From NCBI RefSeq assembly GCF_005876955.1, contig NZ_SSCL01000015.1, positions 1 through 64,000 of the forward strand: DNA of 64,000 bases, read 5' to 3'. Numbering within the stretch: the first letter of the stretch is position 1; the number at the start of each line of letters is the position of its first letter. Below the pieces are notes generated by a model, which was given only the letters and a program-made list of their open reading frames with translations, did not search any database and was not told where the DNA came from. Made by a program: the position numbers and the translations under genes. Origin of the DNA: Sinomonas gamaensis. GTDB taxonomy: Bacteria; Actinomycetota; Actinomycetes; Actinomycetales; Micrococcaceae. This document shows positions 49,987-58,788 of this stretch, one piece after another.

Positions 49987-51940
49987 CGTTCTCACGGAGG
50001 TCGATGACCTCTACACGCGGGACGAGTACGCCCCGATCACCGAGGACGACGCCTTTCTCGAGCGGATCGTCCTGAACGCCGAGCTTCCGGCCCTCATGGT
50101 CGCGCTCGCGGCGGTGACCGGCGACTTCGACCTCCTGCGCGATGACCTGCGCCCGCCGCAGCCTCCCGTCGACACCGTCGGGAAGCCGCACGGCTTCATG
50201 ACGGAGGAGCAGCAGGCGGCGGCGCGCGAGCTCGCGCTCGAGGCGCTCAAGCGCGTTCGGGACGAGGGGCTCACCCGCGTGCGCACGCTCTCCGACCATG
50301 AGGCGGACCGCGTCGCGGACTGGCTCACGAACGGCGCCGACGCAGCGTACCGACCCCTCCTCAAGCACGACATGGCGCTCGCCCCGCAGTCGAACGGTCG
50401 CCCGCGGTGGCGAGTGGACGACGTCGCCCCCGGCCGCTCCTTTTCAGCCGCCGTGGTCGGCTCTGGCGTCGCCGGGATGGCGACGGCGTATCGTCTCAAG
50501 CAGGCGGGGATCGACGTGCGGGTGTTCGAGAAGGGCCACGACGTGGGCGGAACGTGGTGGAAGAACACGTACCCCGGAGTGCGCCTCGACACCCCCAACT
50601 ACGCGTACTCCTTCTCGTTCGCCCAGCGCGACGACTGGCCGCAGCAGTTCTCGCAGGGCCACGAGATCCACGCCTACACGCGGGAGGTGGCCGAGCGCGG
50701 CGGGTTCCTCGACGACGTCGTCTACGGGGCCGAAGTGCGCCACATCAGGTGGGACGACGTCGCACGGGTGTGGGAGCTGCACGTCCTGATCGAGGGCGTC
50801 CCAACCGTCCACCGGGTCAACGCGGTCTTCACGGCGGTCGGCCAGCTCGACCGGCCCAAGATCCCCGAGACGCCGGGACGCGACCAGTTCGCCGGCGCGC
50901 AGATGCACTCGGCCGAGTGGGATCACTCGGTGAGCCTTGAAGGGAAGCGGGTCGCCGTCGTCGGAACGGGCGCGAGCGCGTACCAGATCGTCCCGGCCAT
51001 CGTGGACCGGGTCGAGTCGCTCACGGTGTTCCAGCGCAGCTCGCCGTGGATGCTCCCCACCCCCATGTACTACGACGACATGCCGGACGCCGTGCTCTGG
51101 CTCTCGGAGCACCTGCCCCACTTCGGGCAGTGGCTGCGCCTGTGGCAGCACTGGCTCGGGGTCGAGGGCCGGCAGCACACCACCGTGATCGACCCGGAGT
51201 GGAACCAGCCCGGCTCCGTGTCCGAGGTCCATCACCGGGTCCAGGAGAGCCTGCGCGCCCTGCTCGCCGAGCAGTACGCCGACCGCCCGGATCTCCTGCC
51301 GAAGGTGACCCCGGATTACCTCCTCGGGGGCAAGCGCATGCTCCGCGACAACGGGGTGTGGGCGGCTTCGCTCAAGAAGCCGCAGACGTCCCTGGTCACC
51401 TCTGGGCTCGACCACTTCGTGCCTGAGGGGATCGTCGACGGCGACGGGGTCCTGCACGAGCTCGACGTGGTCGTCTACGCGACGGGGTTCCAGGCGAGCG
51501 AGTTCCTCGAGCCGCTGACGATCACCGGGCGCGACGGGCGCGACCTCCACGAATACTGGGGAGGCGACGCCAAGGCGTACCTCGGCATGACCGTCCCGGG
51601 GTTCCCCAACCTCTTCATCGTCTCCGGACCCAACACGGGCCACGTGGTCAATGGGAGCCTCTTCTCAATGATTGAGTACGGCCTCGAATATGCGCTCGAC
51701 GGCATCCACCGCGAGCTCGAGGAGGGCTGGGCCGCGCTCGACCTCCGGCCCGAGGTTCTCGAGGAGTTCTACGAGAGGCTTGACGCCGCGAGCGCCACCA
51801 AGGCGTGGGGTCACCCGAGCGTGCACACCTGGTACAAGAACCGCTTCGGACGCGTCTCGCAGATCTGGCCGCTTCCCGTGCTCGAGTACTGGAACCTCAC
51901 CCGAGCCCTGGATCCCGCGCACTACGAGCCGATCCGATGA
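49967..51940 (+). CDS. Baeyer-Villiger monooxygenase, 4-hydroxyacetophenone monooxygenase-like
   Basis: 657 residues, with about 150 residues before the first FAD motif, as in HAPMO. VVGSGVAGMATAYRLKQAGI is the FAD Rossmann motif. FAGAQMHSAEWD fits the BVMO fingerprint FxGxxxHxxxW[P/D] exactly. VAVVGTGASAYQIVPAI is the NADPH-binding motif. HAPMO inserts oxygen beside an aryl ketone to give a phenyl ester. Start is TTG 49967, with AAAGGAG 7 bases ahead. ATGA overlap links it to the esterase that would hydrolyse its product. Confidence 0.92.
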   Translation: MTESLADVLTEVDDLYTRDEYAPITEDDAFLERIVLNAELPALMVALAAVTGDFDLLRDDLRPPQPPVDTVGKPHGFMTEEQQAAARELALEALKRVRDEGLTRVRTLSDHEADRVADWLTNGADAAYRPLLKHDMALAPQSNGRPRWRVDDVAPGRSFSAAVVGSGVAGMATAYRLKQAGIDVRVFEKGHDVGGTWWKNTYPGVRLDTPNYAYSFSFAQRDDWPQQFSQGHEIHAYTREVAERGGFLDDVVYGAEVRHIRWDDVARVWELHVLIEGVPTVHRVNAVFTAVGQLDRPKIPETPGRDQFAGAQMHSAEWDHSVSLEGKRVAVVGTGASAYQIVPAIVDRVESLTVFQRSSPWMLPTPMYYDDMPDAVLWLSEHLPHFGQWLRLWQHWLGVEGRQHTTVIDPEWNQPGSVSEVHHRVQESLRALLAEQYADRPDLLPKVTPDYLLGGKRMLRDNGVWAASLKKPQTSLVTSGLDHFVPEGIVDGDGVLHELDVVVYATGFQASEFLEPLTITGRDGRDLHEYWGGDAKAYLGMTVPGFPNLFIVSGPNTGHVVNGSLFSMIEYGLEYALDGIHRELEEGWAALDLRPEVLEEFYERLDAASATKAWGHPSVHTWYKNRFGRVSQIWPLPVLEYWNLTRALDPAHYEPIR

Positions 51941-53307
51941 GGGAGGCCGTGGTCACCCGGTGCCGCTGGGCGCGGCTTGAGGACGACGGCGACGGGCACC
52001 TCGTGCGAGCCGCCGTCGCCCCCGCCCCGGTCGGCACGGTCGACGACCCCGTCGTCTTCCCCCAGCGGGCCGGTGGACTCGATTGGCTCCTCGGGCCCGC
52101 CGCAGCCGAGTCGCCGTCGTCCTCCGAGGCCTTTCAGGTGACAGTCTTCGCGCCCGCCGACCTGCCGCCGTCGGGCGCTCCCCTCCTTGTCTACCTCCCG
52201 GGCGGAGGGTACGTCTCGGGCGGACCCTCGGTGCGGTGGTACGACGCGACCGAGCTCGCGAGGACTACGGGGGCCGTCGTCGCCATCGTGGGATACCGCC
52301 TGGGCGCGGCCGCCTGCTTTGGGGCGCCAGGCTTTGGGGCATCAGGCGCCACGTCGCCACTCGTCGAGGACGTCCTCGCCGGCGTCGAGTGGGTCATCGA
52401 CCACGCGCGGCACTTCGGAGCGAACCCGGACGACGTGACCCTCGCCGGGCACTCCGCCGGCGCGTGGCTCGCGTTCGTCGCGGCCCAGGATCCGGCGCTC
52501 GCGGGGCGGGTGCGCCGGCTCGCGCTGTACAGCCTCCCCTTCCAGCCCCCGCCCGGAGCTCAGGGCTCTCTTGAGCGGCGGAAGATTCTCGCCGAGAACC
52601 TCGGGGATGACGACCCGAGCCGGGCAGACGCCGCGTTGCTGACCACCGCCTCGGCCGCGGTCAACAAGGCATGGGCCGGGCGCGGGCTCGGAGTTCAGCC
52701 GCTCGCCGGTGGTCGGCTGCGGCCCGACGTTCAGGACTGGGGCGCCGCCGTCGGCCGGTTGCGGGTCGAGCAGGTGCTCTTGGCGACGACGGCGCACGAG
52801 GCCCGCGGGCTCATCCCGCCGTTCGCCAGCATTTCCGAGGCTGCGGCGGACGCCTTCCGCGCCGCGCATTTCGACCGTCCTGAGGACCGCCCTTCAGACG
52901 GCACGCCCTGGGAGCGGCTCACTGACGACATGACGGAGCACCAGTTCGCCTCGGTGAGCCGCGAACTCGCTGGGGAACTGCGGTGGGCCGGGATCGCGGT
53001 GCATGTCTCGCGGTTCGACGTCCCGTCCCCTCTCGCCGGGGCGGGGAGCCCGCACTGCTTCGACGTCCCGTTCGTCTTCCGGAATCGCGAGCAGTGGTGG
53101 GATGCACCGATGCTTTCGGGCATGGATTCCGTCTTCGGCTCTGTCGCCGCCGCGTGGGGTGAGCCGCTCGTCCGCGCTCTCGGCGGGGAGAAGCTGCAGA
53201 CGGCGCCTGGCTTCGTCCGGGCCGTGGGGCTGGAGGATGGCTCGGTGACCGCGGAGGAAGTGCCCGACGAGGGGAGTGGTTCCCCGCTGCGCGTCCGCGA
53301 GCCGTGA
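51937..53307 (+). CDS. Carboxylesterase (type B-like alpha/beta hydrolase)
   Basis: 456 residues. LLVYLPGGGYVSGGPSVRWYDATEL gives the oxyanion hole (GGGY), TLAGHSAGAWLA the GxSxG nucleophile, and GSPHCFDVPFVF the catalytic His region. FGANPDDVTLAGHS is a standard lead-in. Placed just after the BVMO and coupled to it by ATGA, it should split the aryl ester into a hydroquinone-type phenol and a short acid. No signal peptide, so cytoplasmic. Last gene of the operon; it converges on the PPC-domain gene with 8 bases between stops. Confidence 0.89.
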   Translation: MREAVVTRCRWARLEDDGDGHLVRAAVAPAPVGTVDDPVVFPQRAGGLDWLLGPAAAESPSSSEAFQVTVFAPADLPPSGAPLLVYLPGGGYVSGGPSVRWYDATELARTTGAVVAIVGYRLGAAACFGAPGFGASGATSPLVEDVLAGVEWVIDHARHFGANPDDVTLAGHSAGAWLAFVAAQDPALAGRVRRLALYSLPFQPPPGAQGSLERRKILAENLGDDDPSRADAALLTTASAAVNKAWAGRGLGVQPLAGGRLRPDVQDWGAAVGRLRVEQVLLATTAHEARGLIPPFASISEAAADAFRAAHFDRPEDRPSDGTPWERLTDDMTEHQFASVSRELAGELRWAGIAVHVSRFDVPSPLAGAGSPHCFDVPFVFRNREQWWDAPMLSGMDSVFGSVAAAWGEPLVRALGGEKLQTAPGFVRAVGLEDGSVTAEEVPDEGSGSPLRVREP

Positions 53308-53315
53308 GGTGCTGC

Positions 53316-53762
53316 TCAGGTGTCGGTGCGATCGGGGTCGATGAGGGCCAGCCCCAGTTCGGGGCGACTCGTCTTGCGGAGCACGGCTGGGGTCTCGCGG
53401 ACGATGACTTCGAGCGTGGGCCAGACCTCTCCGCTGAGCAGGTGGCCGCCGCGCGTCGTGCCGTCGGGCAGGCCGAGGACGACGTGGGCGTGGACTTGCG
53501 GCCCGTCGTCGGATAGTGCGATGTCCCCGAGGAGGGAGAGCAGTTCGCACTGTTGGTCGACCTCGATGCGCCGGTAGTCCTTGGCCTCCCGGTCGAACCA
53601 GCCGACCGTGGCGCGTCTGAAGGCGCCCACGCCGGTAAGCTGGGCGGCGCTGAGCTGGTTGCTCTTCGCGAAGTCGCTGAGCAGCTGGAAGGCGTCCTCG
53701 CCGGGCTCGCCCACAACGACGAAGACCGCACCATCATCGCTTGAAAGCCTCGTGCTCTTCAT
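53316..53762 (-). CDS. PPC/DUF296 domain protein
   Basis: 148 residues, single PPC (DUF296) domain. AVFVVVGEPGEDAFQLLSDFAKSNQLSAAQLTGVGAFRRATVGWFD and HAHVVLGLPDGTTRGGHLLSGEVWPTLEVIV (shown in part) match the family; GRxHxHxxG-type residues (QVHAHVVLG) are present. The plant versions are AT-hook DNA-binding proteins; bacterial single-domain ones are of unsettled role. Start ATG 53762 lies 10 bases after the DHFR-like stop, so the two are co-transcribed. Confidence 0.82.
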   Translation of the reverse strand: MKSTRLSSDDGAVFVVVGEPGEDAFQLLSDFAKSNQLSAAQLTGVGAFRRATVGWFDREAKDYRRIEVDQQCELLSLLGDIALSDDGPQVHAHVVLGLPDGTTRGGHLLSGEVWPTLEVIVRETPAVLRKTSRPELGLALIDPDRTDT

Positions 53763-53772
53763 CGAGCCGCCC

Positions 53773-54432
53773 TCACTCCTTGACCCGACGCGTGAAGACC
53801 AGATGGACAACCCCGGAGGGGGAGGGGGTCGCTTCGATCGTGAATCGTTCTTCGAGTCCCTCGAGCCCATCCCAGAGCTGTTCACCGCGGCCCAAGATGA
53901 TCGGCACCACGACGATGTGCAGGTGGTCGATCAGATCGGCTTCGAGGAACTGCCGAACCGTGCTGACGCCGCCGCCGATCCGGACGTCTTGATCGGGGGC
54001 GAGGGCGCGGGCCTGCTTGAGCGCGGCGACCGGGTCGGCATCGACGAAGTGGAAGGTCGTTCCGCCCTCCATCTCGAGCACCGGCCGCGGGTGGTGGGTC
54101 AGCACCACGACGGGAGTGTGGAACACGGGGTTGTCGCCCCACCATCCCTTCCACTCCTCGTCCTCCCACGGCCCGCGCTGAGGTCCGAACTTGTTGCGCC
54201 CCATAATCTCCACGCCGATCCCGGGACCCCATTGACTGGCGAAGGCCTCGTCGACTCCTCGGGACGGCTCCGAGTCCCCGGGGAGGCCCATCTCACGGAA
54301 CGTCTTCGTTCCGAAGGCCCATTCCATGAGCCGTGAGCCCGCGTGGCCGAACGGAGCCTCCAGCCGCTGGCCCTCGCCAGCGCCGTAGCCGTCGAGGGAG
54401 ACCGAGAAGTTGTGCACGCGGACGAGGGACAT
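53773..54432 (-). CDS. Dihydrofolate reductase-like/RibD C-terminal family protein
   Basis: 219 residues. VHNFSVSLDGYGAGEGQRLE, VEIMGRNKFGPQRGPW, TPVVVLTHHPRPVLEMEGGTTFHFVD and VRIGGGVSTVRQFLEADLIDHLHIVVVPIILGRGEQL (in parts) follow the bacterial DHFR/RibD_C family. Family members are NADPH-dependent reductases of uncertain substrate, often called dihydrofolate reductase family protein. Shine-Dalgarno AAGGAG precedes ATG 54432. It pairs with the PPC-domain gene and is divergent from ligD. Confidence 0.85.
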   Translation of the reverse strand: MSLVRVHNFSVSLDGYGAGEGQRLEAPFGHAGSRLMEWAFGTKTFREMGLPGDSEPSRGVDEAFASQWGPGIGVEIMGRNKFGPQRGPWEDEEWKGWWGDNPVFHTPVVVLTHHPRPVLEMEGGTTFHFVDADPVAALKQARALAPDQDVRIGGGVSTVRQFLEADLIDHLHIVVVPIILGRGEQLWDGLEGLEERFTIEATPSPSGVVHLVFTRRVKE

Positions 54433-54546
54433 GTCATCTCCTTGAGGGAATTACCGTGTCGTGTTCGAACCTAATGGCTCCGGATCTGCCACGGAAGGTT
54501 CAACACGTCGTGCCCCAACGGCGTTGTGGCAGCTACCGTTGGGCGC

Positions 54547-56730
54547 ATGGCGGATTCTGAGATCCTGCACGTGGACGGCCCCGACGGCGCGCGGGAGGTC
54601 AAGCTGAGCAGCCCAGACAAGGTGCTGTGGCCCGGCGTCGAGGGCCGGGAGCCCCTGACCAAGCGCGACCTGGCCCACTATCTGATCTCGGTGGCATCGC
54701 CCTTTCTGCGGCTCAACGGCGACCGGCCCATGACCCTGCAGCGCTTCCCGGAAGGAATCGACGGCGAGGAGTTCTTCTCGAAGCGGCCGCCGCGGGGTGC
54801 GCCCTCCTATCTCAGGACGGTGACGTGCACCTATCCGTCCCACCGGCGCCATGACCAGCTCGTGTTCGATGAGGCCGCTGCGCTCGCGTGGGCGGCGCAG
54901 ATGGGAACAGTCACCTTCCATCCGTGGCCGGTGCGCACGGCCAATCTGGATAACCCGGACGAGCTGCGGATCGACCTCGATCCGCAGCCCGGGCGCGATT
55001 TCCGGGACGCCGTCACAGCCGCACTGGCGCTGCGCGAGGTCATGGCCGAGGCTGGCCTCAAGGCTTACGCGAAGACCTCGGGCAACCGAGGCGTCCACGT
55101 CTACGCACGCATCCGGCCCACGCACGAGTTCCTTCATGTGCGGCACGCCGTCATCGGGATTGCACGCGAACTGGAGCGCCGCATGCCGGACCTCGTGACC
55201 ACCTCGTGGTGGAAGGAGGAACGCGGCGAGCGGGTCTTCGTCGACTTCAACCAGGCGAACCGCGACCGGACGATCGCTGCCGCGTACTCGCCTCGGCCCC
55301 TCCCGCATGCGCCGGTCTCGACCCCGCTGACCTGGGACGAGCTGCGGGACGCCGACCCGCGCGACTTCACGGTCCGCACGGTTCCCGCGCTCGTGGCCGC
55401 CCGCGGCTGCCCGTGGGCCGATATCGACGACGCGCCGGGGGACATCTCGGGTGCCCTCGCCTTGTGGGACGCGGACCTCGAGCGCGGGCTCGGGGAGCTC
55501 AACTTCCCACCGGACTACCCCAAGATGCCCGGCGAGCCACCGCGGGTGCCGCCGAGCAAGCGCAAGGCGGACCGAGCCGACGAGGACTATTCGGCGCCCA
55601 AAGCCGAGCGCGACGCCGAGTGGGGCACGGCGATCGCCCCACCGTACGGGCCGATGCTGGCCAAGCCGGTGAAGAAGCTCCCGGTCGGCGAGTACCTGTA
55701 CGAGCCCAAGTGGGATGGCTTCCGCTCGATCGTGTGGCGCTCCGGCGATCGGGTGGAGATCGGATCGCGCAATGCCCTGCCCATGACGCGCTACTTCCCG
55801 GAGCTCGTCGAGGCCATCGTCGCGAACTTCCCCGACCACTCGGTGATCGACGGCGAAATCGTCCTCGTTGACCCGGAGACCGGCGACCGGCTCAACTTCG
55901 ATGCTCTTCAGCAGCGAATTCACCCCGCGGCTTCCCGCATCGCCAAGCTGAGCGCCGCGACGCCCGCGAGCTTCGTGGCCTTCGACCTGCTCGCCTTGGG
56001 CCAGACGAACTACGTGGAGCGTCCGTTCCGTGAGCGGCGCGCGGCTCTTGAGGAGGCCCTCAAGGACGCCAAGCCCCCGGTCTACCTCACTCAGGCGACC
56101 AAGGACCCCGCCCTCGCGCTGGAGTGGTTCAGCTCATTCGAGGGCGCCGGCCTGGATGGCGTCGTCGCCAAGCCTCTCGGAGAGCTCTACGCCGAGGACA
56201 AGCGGGTGATGTCCAAGCTCAAGCACGAACGGACGGCCGATTGCGTCCTTGCCGGCTACCGGCCTTACAAGGACGAGCCCGGCGCGATCGGATCCCTGCT
56301 CCTGGGCCTGTACAACGCCCAGGGCCAGCTCAATTCGGTGGGCGTCGTCGGGGCGTTTCCACTGGCCCGGCGCAAGGAGCTGTTCGAGGAGCTGCAGCCG
56401 CTCGTGACCACGTTCGAGGGGCACCCTTGGGCCTGGGCGCAGCCGGCCGCGGTGCTGCCGGACAACCGCGACCAGTCGGCACCGCGCACCCCCACGGCGG
56501 CGGCGCGCTCGCGCTGGAATGCGGACAAGGACCTCTCGTTCGTCCCGCTGAGGCCGGAGCGCGTCGTCGAGGTCAAGTACGACCACATGGAGGGCGAGCG
56601 GTTCCGCCACACGGCGCAATGGGTCCAATGGCGCCCGGACCGCTCACCGGAATCGTGCACCTATGACCAGCTCGAGGAACCCGTCAGCTACGACCTCTCC
56701 TCGGTCCTGTCCGGGGAACGGCCCGCCTAG
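54547..56730 (+). CDS. ligD: NHEJ DNA polymerase-ligase LigD (Pol and ligase domains, no phosphoesterase)
   Basis: 727 residues. N-terminal polymerase/primase (about 1-300): RIDLDPQPG with DxD, KTSGNRGVHVYARI, VFVDFNQANRDRTI. C-terminal ATP-dependent ligase (from about 370): EPKWDGFRS (KxDG nucleotidyl-lysine), DGEIVL, FVAFDLLAL, LDGVVAKPLG and KLKHERTADCVLAG. The family acts with Ku in non-homologous end joining. The 3'-phosphoesterase domain found in mycobacterial and Pseudomonas LigD is not present between or after these parts. Start ATG 54547; no ku gene is in the window. A stop-free upstream extension (GTG 54526) lacks a better ribosome site. Confidence 0.93.
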   Translation: MADSEILHVDGPDGAREVKLSSPDKVLWPGVEGREPLTKRDLAHYLISVASPFLRLNGDRPMTLQRFPEGIDGEEFFSKRPPRGAPSYLRTVTCTYPSHRRHDQLVFDEAAALAWAAQMGTVTFHPWPVRTANLDNPDELRIDLDPQPGRDFRDAVTAALALREVMAEAGLKAYAKTSGNRGVHVYARIRPTHEFLHVRHAVIGIARELERRMPDLVTTSWWKEERGERVFVDFNQANRDRTIAAAYSPRPLPHAPVSTPLTWDELRDADPRDFTVRTVPALVAARGCPWADIDDAPGDISGALALWDADLERGLGELNFPPDYPKMPGEPPRVPPSKRKADRADEDYSAPKAERDAEWGTAIAPPYGPMLAKPVKKLPVGEYLYEPKWDGFRSIVWRSGDRVEIGSRNALPMTRYFPELVEAIVANFPDHSVIDGEIVLVDPETGDRLNFDALQQRIHPAASRIAKLSAATPASFVAFDLLALGQTNYVERPFRERRAALEEALKDAKPPVYLTQATKDPALALEWFSSFEGAGLDGVVAKPLGELYAEDKRVMSKLKHERTADCVLAGYRPYKDEPGAIGSLLLGLYNAQGQLNSVGVVGAFPLARRKELFEELQPLVTTFEGHPWAWAQPAAVLPDNRDQSAPRTPTAAARSRWNADKDLSFVPLRPERVVEVKYDHMEGERFRHTAQWVQWRPDRSPESCTYDQLEEPVSYDLSSVLSGERPA

Positions 56731-56775
56731 CCCGAACTCGACTGCGTAGCGGCACGCCGCCAGTAGGCTAGGTCG

Positions 56776-58788
56776 GTGGGGAACATTCGCATCGCTGCTC
56801 TTGTCGTGTCCGTCGCCCTCCTCAGTGCCGTCCTGACCTCATGCGATGACGGCTCCAAGGCCGCCGCCGAGAAGGCCGCGGGGCAGGTTTCAAGCGCCAT
56901 CGCCTCCCTCGACGTCTCCCACGCGCCGATTCTGGGCACTGACGCCGGTGCGGCCCAGTCCCAGCTCAAGGACATCGTCGGGGGGCTCGGAGACATCAAG
57001 CCCAAGGTGAGCGCCGGGCAGGCGAGCACGAACAATGGCACGACGACGGTACCGCTCGCCTATGAATGGGAGCTCTCGGGCCAGCAGTGGAAATACACGA
57101 CGACGGCCCAGGTCGCCCAGGAGGGCGGCAACTGGGGGGTCCGCTGGTCGCCTGACCTCCTTGCCCCTGGCCTGAAGGCGGGCGAAGTCCTGGCCGTCAA
57201 GTCCGCGGCTCCCCCACGGGCGGACATCCTCGGCTCAGGGGATGCGCCGCTTGTGACCATGCGCCCAGTCAAGCGCGTCGGCATCGACAAGACCTTCGTC
57301 GGCGCGGATCGCCTCGACGCGTCGGCTCGGGCGCTCGCTTCCCTCGTGGGGATCGACCCGGGCGAATACGCGAAGCAGGCGGCCGCCTCCGGCCCCAAGG
57401 CCTTCGTCCAGGCGATCGTCGTGCGGGACACGCCCGACAGGAAGCCCACCGACGAACAGCTCGGCGCCATTCCCGGCGCCTTCGCGCTGAGCGACACCTT
57501 GCCGCTCGCGCCGACGCGCGAGTTCGGCCGCGCCGTCCTCGGGACCGTGGGACAGGCAACGGCGGAGCAGATCGAGAAGTCGGACGGCGAACTTCAGGCG
57601 GGAGACCTGACAGGGGCTGGGGGTCTCGAGCAGAAGTACGATGATCAGCTTCGCGGCAAGGACGGTGTCACTGTGCTCGCCGTCGCTCAGGGGAGCGCCG
57701 CCTCCTCGGCGCCGACCGCGAGCGGCGGGGCGTCGCCGTCGTCCGCTCCCTCCACGGCCCCCTCGCAGCAGGCGGGGACCCGCATGCTCTTCTCGAGCGC
57801 CCCTCAGCCGGGCAAACCCGTCCGCACCACCATCGACCCGCGCCTGCAGCAGCTCGCGGACGACACGCTCGCATCGGTGGGGCCGGCCTCCGCCATTGTC
57901 GCGATCAGGCCCTCGGACGGCTCGGTGCTCGCCGCCGCGAGCGGTCCCGGCAGCAACGGATACAACACGGCGATGCTCGGCCAATACGCCCCCGGTTCGA
58001 TCTTCAAGACCGTCGACTCGCTCGCCCTCCTCAGGCAAGGCGCAACGCCGGATCTCCCCGTCCAGTGCACGCCGACCCTGACCGTGGACGGGAAGACCTT
58101 CCAGAACGCCACCGGATATCCGGCGGACCACCTCGGCACGATCTCCCTCCGGGACGCCTATGCGCACTCGTGCAACACGGCCTTCATCTCGCAGCGCGAC
58201 AAGGTGACGCAGGAGCAGCTCGCCGCGTCGGCGTCGTCGCTCGGCGTCGGCATCGAGGCGCCGCTGCTCGGCGCCGACGGCTTCCTCGGCTCGGTGCCTC
58301 CCGACGCGGCGTCGGCGACCGAGCACGCCGCGTCCATGATCGGCCAAGGCAAGATCCTGATGTCCCCGCTCGCGGCGGCGGTCATGGCCGCCTCGGTGCA
58401 GAAGGGGTCCGTCGTCTCGCCGCGGCTCGTGCTGAACGTCGGCGAGGACGAGGAAGAGCCGAGCGGGAGCGCGTCTCCGAGCCCGACCACCAAGGCCGGG
58501 GGCGGCTCCAAGCCCGTCACCCAGACCGAGGCGGCAGCGCTCCAGGACATGATGCGGGCCGTGGTCACGAGCGGCCACGCCGGCTTCCTCCTCTCCGTCC
58601 CGGGAGCGCCCGTGGGTGCCAAGACGGGCACCGCCGAATTCGGAAGCGACAACCCGCCGAAGACGCATGCCTGGATCATCGGAACGCACGGCGACCTCGC
58701 CGTCGCCGTCTTCGTCGACGAGGGCGGCCTCGGCGCCACCGTCTCCGGCCCGCTGCTGACCAACTTCCTCACGAAGGCCGGTCAATGA
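56776..58788 (+). CDS. Penicillin-binding protein (transpeptidase) with lipoprotein signal
   Basis: 670 residues. Signal peptide with lipobox LTSC at residues about 20-23 indicates a lipoprotein. An NTF2-like MecA_N domain follows (about 30-150), then a PBP dimerisation domain. From about 350 the transpeptidase carries SIFK (SxxK), SCN (SxN) and KTGTAEF (KTG). It makes peptidoglycan cross-links at the membrane. The GTG start (56776) has weak ribosome support. Ends TGA overlapping the next ATG, so it is coupled to the MFS gene. Confidence 0.92.
   Translation: MGNIRIAALVVSVALLSAVLTSCDDGSKAAAEKAAGQVSSAIASLDVSHAPILGTDAGAAQSQLKDIVGGLGDIKPKVSAGQASTNNGTTTVPLAYEWELSGQQWKYTTTAQVAQEGGNWGVRWSPDLLAPGLKAGEVLAVKSAAPPRADILGSGDAPLVTMRPVKRVGIDKTFVGADRLDASARALASLVGIDPGEYAKQAAASGPKAFVQAIVVRDTPDRKPTDEQLGAIPGAFALSDTLPLAPTREFGRAVLGTVGQATAEQIEKSDGELQAGDLTGAGGLEQKYDDQLRGKDGVTVLAVAQGSAASSAPTASGGASPSSAPSTAPSQQAGTRMLFSSAPQPGKPVRTTIDPRLQQLADDTLASVGPASAIVAIRPSDGSVLAAASGPGSNGYNTAMLGQYAPGSIFKTVDSLALLRQGATPDLPVQCTPTLTVDGKTFQNATGYPADHLGTISLRDAYAHSCNTAFISQRDKVTQEQLAASASSLGVGIEAPLLGADGFLGSVPPDAASATEHAASMIGQGKILMSPLAAAVMAASVQKGSVVSPRLVLNVGEDEEEPSGSASPSPTTKAGGGSKPVTQTEAAALQDMMRAVVTSGHAGFLLSVPGAPVGAKTGTAEFGSDNPPKTHAWIIGTHGDLAVAVFVDEGGLGATVSGPLLTNFLTKAGQ

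Noticed and set aside
58065-58784. Extension of the MFS gene upstream into the PBP gene
   Set aside because: The frame is Arg-rich and is the shadow of the PBP. ATG 58785 overlapping the PBP stop is the natural start.
57235-58785. A 516-codon minus-strand frame opposite the PBP
   Set aside because: Low-complexity Arg/Gly-rich sequence; the plus strand has SxxK, SxN and KTG.
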